Assembly: GCA_944989445.1 (NCBI GenBank)
Contig: CALYLW010000012.1
Coordinates: forward strand, 2,939,001 to 3,003,000
Origin: Ampullaceana balthica
Lineage: Eukaryota; Mollusca; Gastropoda; Lymnaeidae
Direction of reading: 5' to 3'
DNA: 64,000 bases
Each line of letters starts with the position of its first letter. The stretch's first letter is position 1. The notes below the pieces were generated by a model. It was not told where the DNA came from, did not search any database, and saw nothing but the letters and a program-made list of their open reading frames with translations. Shown here one piece after another: positions 56,971 through 64,000 of this stretch. The position numbers and the translations under genes were made by a program.

Positions 56971-58199
56971 CTATTATTTAAGGCCTACAAGGTCTTCGGG
57001 AACTCTCCTGGCTTTTAGGACCCGCAAGGACTTATGTTTATTTAGGGCCTGGTAGGATTTTAGGACTTTTAATGGTGTTATAAACCCGCAAAGACTTCAG
57101 AATTTCCTTACTTAAGTATAAATGTTTAACGAATTTTAACTTAATTAAACTTTAAAATAAAACAAAAATGAAACTCACATTTTGAATGAATGCTTTATTC
57201 TATAGCGCTAATACTACCTATGCAAGGCTAGCATGCTCTTTGCGCTTTGATGTTTAATTTTTTCTTCTTAAATTGATCTTTGTAGTTGTAGGTTCACATT
57301 CTTTCAAAAATTAAGCCTATACATTAATTATATTATTACTTTACTTTTTTTTAAAAATCATCAAATTGGTGTTTTTAGAGTTTGTATGGTTTAATTCGAA
57401 TCCTACTTTAATGATTAAAATAAATTAAATAGCTTTTCACATTTATTTTAAGGGTCGAATTCACAGTTACTACGCGGGCTACATATTTATGAATTTATTT
57501 ATTTTTTACAGCTTGGCCTTATGACTTCGTAAACTTTTTTTTTAAAAATGTCTTTTGATTTCGTAAATTTAATTTAGATATAAAATAAATTTTTTATAAA
57601 AAAAATCGACGTAAGAATCTAAAAATTAACAACAACCACAAAATCCTAACTCGTCCGGGTTATAAAATACAAGATGTAAATCTATTGGGAATGGCTTGTT
57701 TTCTATGCAGATTCTAAAGTCTATAAATATACCCCCCCCCCAAACGAGATGGCCGAGGTCCTTATAACGATCAGATCCCCCCAGAGAAAGAAAGAGGGGG
57801 GGGGGCTTATTGTCACATATTTTGTATGCAATGAGGTCCCTTATCGGGTACGGCGGTCTAGGAGGGGGCGTGAGGGAAGGGGACGGGGTGAAATTGAGAT
57901 TTTTGGCTTGGGCAAATATGGTAATAAGGGGAGAGAATAATCACCCGGGATTGGTCGGAGTTCTCTTTTCTTTAAGTAACATAAAATAGGGGGAAAATCA
58001 GAGATACATACGGCATAAGTGTAGTCATGGGATTTTGTGCGCGACTGTTGGCACTGTTGAGGTGGGGATAGGCAGAGACCTCTGGTCTACAAAACTACAA
58101 GTTTAACCAACTGCTGAGTATATTTTAAACTCAACCGGGGAGTGGGGAATAGGAAGTGTTAATGTGTTAAGTCTGACTGGGGAGTGAAGTGTTTATAAT
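56971..58199. other. Non-coding between two satellites
   Basis: Decayed copies of the 38-bp unit fade out by about 57110, then AT-rich sequence. A 63-codon frame at 57749-57940 (poly-Gly/Arg) has no support. Confidence 0.5.
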
Positions 58200-61100
58200 A
58201 AATATAGACTGATAGGGAGTGTTAGAGCCAGAGGAGAAGTAGATGGTACAGTAAGTTAGAGGGGGGTAGATGGTGTATAGAGAGTTAGAGGGGAGTAGAT
58301 GGTAAAGAGAGTTAGAGGGGAGTAGATGGTACAGAGTTAGAGGGGAGTAGATGGTACAGAGAGTTAGAGGATAGTAGATGATACAGAAAGTTATAGGGGA
58401 GTAGATGGTAAAGAGAGTAAGAGGGGAGTAGATGGTACAGAGAGTTAAAGAGGAGTAGGTGGTACAGAGAGTTAGAGAGGAGTAGGTGGTACAGTAAGTT
58501 AGAGGGGGAGTAGATGGTACAGAGAGTTAGAGGGGAGTAGGTGGTACAGAGAGTTATAGGGGAGTAGATGGTACAAAGAGTTAGAGGGGAGTAGGTGGTA
58601 CAGAGAGTTAGAGGGGAATAGATGGTACAGAGAGTTAGAGGGGAGTAGATGGTACAGAGAGTTAGAGGGGAGTAGATGGTAAAGAGAGTAAGAGGGGAGT
58701 AGATGGTACAGAGAGTTAAAGAGGAGTAGGTGGTACAGAGAGGAGTAGGTGGTACAATGAGTTAGAGGGGGAGTAGATGGTACAGAGAGTTAGAGGGGAG
58801 TAGATGGTACAGAGAGTTAGAGGGGAGTAGATGGTACAGAGAGTTAGAGGGGAATAGATGGTACAGAGAGTTAGAGGGGAGTAGATGGTACAGAGAGTTA
58901 GAGGGGAGTAGATGGTAAAGAGAGTAAGAGGGGAGTAGATGGTAAAGAGAGTAAGAGGGGAGTAGATGGTACAGAGAGTTAAAGAGGAGTAGGTGGTACA
59001 GAGAGTTAGAGAGGAGTAGGTGGTACAGTAAGTTAGAGGGGGAGTAGATGGTACAGAGAGTTAGAGGGGAGTAGGTGGTACAGAGAGTTAGAGGGGAGTA
59101 GGTGGTAAAAAGAGTTAGAGGGGAGTAGATGTTACAGAGAGTTAGAGGGGAGTAGATGGTACAAAGAGTTAGAGGGGAGTAGATGGTACAAAGAGTTAGA
59201 GGGGAGTAGGTGGTACAAAGAGTTAGAGGGGAGTAGATGGTACAAAGAGTTAGAGGGGAATAAGTGGTACAGAGAGTTAAAGGGGAGTAGATGGTACAAA
59301 GAGTTAGAGGGGAGTAGATGGTACAGAGAGTTAGAAGGGAGTAGATGGTACAAAGAGTTAGAGGGGAGTAGGTGGTACAGAGAGTTAGAGGGGAGTAGGT
59401 GGTACAGAGAGTTAGAGGGGAGTAGATGGTACAAAGAGTTAGAGGGGAGTAGATGGTACAGAGAGTTAGAAGGGAGTAGATGGTACAAAGAGTTAGAGGG
59501 GAGTAGGTGGTACAAAGAGTTAGAGGGGAGTAGGTGGTACAAAGAGTTAGAGGGGAGTAGGTGGTACAAAGAGTTAGAGGGGAATAGATGGTACAGAGAG
59601 TTAGAGGGGAGTAGATGGTACAGAGAGTTAGAGGGGAGTAGGTGGTACAGAGAGTTAGAAGGGAGTAGGTGGTACAGAGAGTTAGAGGGGAGTAGATGGT
59701 ACAGAGAGTTAGAGGGGAGTAGATGGTACAGAGAGTTAGAGGGGAGTAGATGGTACAGAGAGTTAGAGGGGAGTAGGTGGTACAGAGAGTTAGAGGGGAG
59801 TAGATGGTACAAAGAGTTAGAGGGGAGTAGGTGGTACAGAGAGTTAGAGGGGAGTAGATGGTACAGAGAGTTAGAGGGGAGTAGATGGTACAGAGAGTTA
59901 GAGGGGAGTAGATGGTACAAAGAGTTAGAGGGGAGTAGGTGGTAAAGAGAGTTAGAGGGGAGTAGGTGGTACAAAGAGTTAGAGTGGAGTAGGTGGTACA
60001 AAGAGTTAAAGGGGAGTAGGTGGTACAGAGAGTTAGAGGGGAGTAGATGGTACAGAGAGTTAGAGGGGAGTAGATGGTACAGAGAATTAGAGGGGAGTAG
60101 GTGGTACAAAGAGTAAGAGGGGAGTAGGTGGTACAAAGAGTTAGAGGGGAGTAGGTGGTACAGAGAGTTAGAGGGCAATAGATTGTACAGTGAGTTAGAG
60201 GGGAATAGGTGGTACAGAGAGTTAGAGGGGAATAGATTGTACAGAGAGTTAAAGGGGAATATGTGGTACAGTGAGTTAGAGGGGAGTAGATGGTACAAAG
60301 AGTTATAGGGGAGTAGATGGTACAGAGAGTTATAGGGGAGTAGATGGTACAGAGAGTTAGAGGGGAGTAGATGGTACAAAGAGTTAGAGGGGAGTAGATG
60401 GTACAGAGAGTTAGAAGGGAGTAGATGGTACAAAGAGTTAGAGGGGAGTAGGTGGTACAGAGAGTTATAGGGGAGTAGATGGTACAGAGAGTTAGAGGGG
60501 AGAAGTTGGTAGAGAGTTAGAGGGGAGTAGATGGTACAGAGAGTTAGAGGGGAATAGATGGTACAGAGAGTTAGAGGGGAGTAGATGGTACAGAGAGTTA
60601 GAGGGGAGTAGATGGTACAGAGGAGTTAGAGGGGAGTAGATGGTACAGAGAGTTAGAGGGGAGTAGATGGTACAGAGAGTTAGAGGGGAGTAGATGGTAC
60701 AGAGGAGTTAGAGGGGAGTAGATGGTACAGAGAGTTAGAGGGGAGTAGATGGTACAGAGGAGTTAGAGGGGAATAGATGGTACAGAGAGTTAGAGGGGAG
60801 TAGATGGTACAGAGGAGTTAGAGGGGAATAGATGGTACAGAGAGTTAGAGGGGAGTAGATGGTACAGAGAGTTAGAGGGGAGTAGATGGTACAGAGATTT
60901 AGAGGGGAGTAGATGGTACAGAGAGTTAGAGGGGAGTAGATGGTACAGAGGAGTTAGAGGGGAGTAGATGGTACAGAGAGTTAGAGGGGAATAGATGGTA
61001 CAGAGAGTTAGAGGGGAATAGATGGTACAGAGAGTTAGAGGGGAATAGATGGTACAGAGAGTTAGAGGGGAATAGATGGTACAGAGAGTTAGAGGGGAGT

Positions 61101-61690
61101 AGATGGTACAGAGAGTTAGAGGGGAGTAGGTGGTACAGAGAGGTATAGGGGAGTAGATGGTACAGTGAGTTAGAGGGGAGTAGGTGGTACAGAGAGTTAG
61201 AGGGGAGTAGATGGTACAGAGAGTTAGAGGGGAGTAGATGGTACAGAGAGTTAGAGGGGAATAGATGGTACAGAGAGTTAGAGGGGGAGTAGATGGTACA
61301 GAGAGTTGGAGGGGGAGTAGATGGTACAGAGAGTTAGAGGGGAGTAGATGGTACAGAGAGTTAGAGGGGAATAGATGGTACAGAGAGTTAGAGGGGAATA
61401 GATGGTACCGAGAGTTAGAGGGGAATAGATGGTACAGAGAGTTAGAGGGGAATAGATGGTACAGAGAGTTAGAGGGGAGTAGATGGTACAGAGAGTTAGA
61501 GGGGAGTAGTTGGTACAGAGAGTTATAGGGGAGTAGATGGTACAGTGAGTTAGAGGGGAGTAGGTGGTACAGAGAGTTAGAGGGGAGTAGATGGTACAGA
61601 GAGTTAGAGGGGAGTAGATGGTACAGAGAGTTAGAGGGGAATAGATGGTACAGAGAGTTAGAGGGGAATAGTTGGTACATAGAATTAGAG
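58200..61690. repeat. 3.5-kb minisatellite, 27-bp unit
   Basis: Well over 120 copies of AGAGAGTTAGAGGGGAGTAG followed by ATGGTAC. The unit is a multiple of three and mostly stop-free on the - strand, which creates frames of 433 and 383 codons of repeating YHLLPSNSL. These are not genes. Unit length variants (25-29 bp) break the frame at intervals. Confidence 0.97.
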
Positions 61691-61779
61691 AATTGGGGAG
61701 TACATGATGATGTCATAAAGTGAGACAAAAGACAAGCAAGCCTGGCACAATGGGTGTGTACAATAAGTAAAGTGTACAG

Positions 61780-61950
61780 CCTGACAGAATGTGTACAATA
61801 CGTAACTGCTACAGAATGTGTACAATACGTAACTGCTACAGAATGTGTACAATACGTAACTGCTACAGAATGTGTACAATACGTAATTTCTTCAGCACGT
61901 GTACAATACGTAATTTCTACAGACTCACAGAATGTGTACAATACATAACG
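61780..61950. repeat. Minisatellite, 27-bp unit
   Basis: About six copies of GAATGTGTACAATACGTAAC followed by TGCTACA. Confidence 0.95.
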
Positions 61951-62924
61951 TCTAGAGTCTGACCGGAGTCTTATCTCTATTCCCGACCGTCCACTCGCAC
62001 GTAATACGTGGACATAACGCTCCTATAAATAGCAGGGGAGGTCTGTATGGAGAGATGTCTTTATGAACCATGAGACACGGTGAATGCAGGGAAGGGGAGG
62101 AGAGAGATGTTTATGGGATCCATGCGACACAATGAATGCATAGAGATGAGACTTGGACGGTTTAGATTTAACTCGACAGGCGCGGAGTAAAACTCCCACC
62201 CCCAAGCCACCCACATTTCTTTCCCAAAAGTTCTCTACTAAGAAGCGTCTCCCACACGTGTCATAACATAACTGTGCGGACCATGGATATTTCGTGTTTT
62301 AGTCGGTGTCTACAGCATGATATTTGTACCATGGTGATTACCACATATTATGTAATTAAAATCGTGATGCTATTTTGGTTCAACAGTAATATAATTTTAA
62401 AATGTAACTGTCTGTGGAGAGATACATCTGAAGTGTAATAATTGAAATATTTCCTCTCGCTTGTGCTGACCAGGGCGGTGAAAAGCAGAAGTCAGAGCCA
62501 AGAGCCAAACCAGAGCAAAGAAACCCATGTGCTGAACTATCTTTACTGATATTAATGTAACAAACATGTTTTGCATGTGAACATCGTCGTCATCAGCGCC
62601 ATCCCAGGGAAGACAGGCGCCCCCCCCCCAAACCACCCTAAACCCTAGCACGGAACAAGAGCTGTAACTCTCGTGTCATAAAACTCGACAGCTATTTATA
62701 GGGGGGACGTGGAGGCGCTCTCCTTCGGGGTTAGAAGTGCAACTATCCAGCCTCTCTCCCTCTCACTCAGCCTCTCTCCCTCTCACTCAGTCTCTCTCTC
62801 TCTATATATATATCTCACTCACTTTTTGGTACGTGTTCTGTATCCTGGCCCTCCCTCACCTCTCATTTAACATCCTAACACCCAGGTGACTGTATCAGTC
62901 GGGCATCAAAACGATGAAATTATC
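61951..62924. other. Non-coding, CT-rich microsatellite
   Basis: A TCTCTCCCTCTCACTCAG-type run followed by TATATATA lies at about 62750-62822. An 84-codon - strand frame (62651-62397) has no recognisable domain. Confidence 0.5.
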
Positions 62925-64000
62925 CCAGCCGCACATTTCCGGTGAATTAAGACCTACTTCCATTAGCTAATACTTGGCACAAATCAAGATTTCCCTCCAT
63001 TAGCTAACACTTGGCACACATCGCCAAGAACTCCCTCCATTAGCTAACACTTGGCACACATCGCCAAGAACTCCCTCCATTACCTAACACTAGGCACACA
63101 TCGCCAAGAACTCCCTCCATAAGCTAACACTTGGCACACATCGCCAAGAACTCCCTCCATTAGCTAACACTAGGCACACATCGCCAAGAACTCCCTCCAT
63201 TAGCTAATACTTGGCACAAATCAAGATTTCCCTCCATTAGCTAACACTTGGCACACATCACCAAGAACTCCCTCCATTAGCTAACACTTGGCACACATCG
63301 CCAAGAACTCCCTCCATTAGCTAACACTAGGCACACATCGCCAAGAACTCCCTCCATTAGCTAACACTTGGCACACATCGCCAAGAACTCCCTCCATTAG
63401 CTAACACTTGGCACACATCGCCAAGAACTCCCTCAATTAGCTAACACTTGGCACACATCGCCAAGGACACCCTCAATAAGCTAACACTTGGCACACATCG
63501 CCAAGAACTCCCTCCATTAGCTAACACTAGGCACACATCGCCAAGAACTCCCTCCATTAGCTAACACTTGGCACACATCGCCAAGAACTCCCTCCATTAG
63601 CTAACACTAGGCACACATCGCCAAGAACTCCCTCCATTAGCTAACACTAGGCACACATCACCAAGAACTCCCTCCATTAGCTAACACTTGGCACACATCG
63701 CCAAGAACTCCCTCCATTAGCTAACACGTGGCACACATCGCCAAGAACTCCCTCCATTAGCTAACACTAGGCACACATCGCCAAGAACTCCCTCCATTAG
63801 CTAACACTTGGCACACATCACCAAGAACTCCCTCCATTAGCTAACACTAGGCACACATCGCCAAGAACTCCCTCCATTAGCTAACACTTGGCACACATCG
63901 CCAAGAACTCCCTCCATTAGCTAACACTAGGCACACATCGCCATGAACTCCCTCCATTAGCTAACACTTGGCACACATCGCCAAGAACTCCCTCCATTAG
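62925..64000. repeat. Minisatellite, 40-bp unit, running off the window
   Basis: About 26 copies of CTCCATTAGCTAACACTTGG followed by CACACATCGCCAAGAACTCC, with CTAGG/CTTGG and CATCG/CATCA variants. Near the left end some units are shortened (CACAAATCAAGATTT). The array continues beyond 64000. Confidence 0.97.

Noticed and set aside
57749..57940. 63-codon + strand frame with Gly/Arg-rich end
   Set aside because: It is low-complexity, has no domain and has no splice or promoter context.
59132..61941. Open frames of 433 and 383 codons with repeating YHLLPSNSL
   Set aside because: They are translations of a 27-bp minisatellite, frame-preserving because the unit is a multiple of three.
55060..64000. 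CRISPR-like regular repeats
   Set aside because: Units are directly adjacent, with no unique spacers and no cas genes, and the sequence is eukaryotic. They are minisatellites.

Overview
This is a window of an animal nuclear genome. It has spliced genes with consensus GT-AG introns, non-LTR retrotransposons, many hAT-family DNA transposons, tRNA-derived SINEs and long minisatellites. There are no operons or bacterial signals. Two copies of a tRNA-headed SINE, with a tail that reads like SINEs I associate with gastropods, and the overall repeat style suggest a mollusc, perhaps a gastropod. That is an inference, because no marker gene is present.

Two host genes can be supported. (1) On the + strand, four exon pieces (418-535, 32902-33022, 33257-33434, 35027-35118) join in perfect reading phase. 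They encode the C-terminal part of a cysteine-containing extracellular protein: a Cys-rich module, a Ser/Thr-rich stalk and a hydrophobic tail typical of a GPI-anchor signal. If the first piece belongs to the same gene, its intron is about 32.4 kb and is filled with nested transposons and minisatellites. (2) On the - strand, two coding exons (54081-53880 and 48834-46315) join in phase across a CXXC zinc finger, giving a protein of about 901 residues. The finger has the short form without a KFGG motif, followed by a long disordered region. A weak serpin-like exon fragment lies between these genes on the - strand (40002-39817).

Layout. 1-622: first exon of gene 1 and a 64-bp tandem duplication across its splice donor. 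870-8400: SINEs, short-TIR elements, a small Helitron-like repeat and a 3.2-kb G-rich satellite whose + strand seems to lack C. 8.9-13.1 kb: minisatellites and a broken hAT nested in another TIR element. 14.2-25.2 kb: a dense block of hAT elements and MITEs, several with 8-bp target-site duplications still readable, two of them nested. 25.2-28.5 kb: minisatellites and a duplicated TIR element. 29.5-32.3 kb: a hAT copy interrupted by a 5'-truncated non-LTR retrotransposon with an intact 591-codon reverse-transcriptase frame. 32.9-35.1 kb: 3' exons of gene 1. 35.1-46.3 kb: very AT-rich DNA with almost no genes. 46.3-54.1 kb: the CXXC gene. 54.1-64 kb: mostly minisatellites (25-, 38-, 27- and 40-bp units).

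Tandem repeats make up roughly a fifth of the window and produce most of the long open frames, which are not genes. All transposase frames here are broken except the reverse transcriptase, so the only apparently intact products are the two host genes and that reverse transcriptase.
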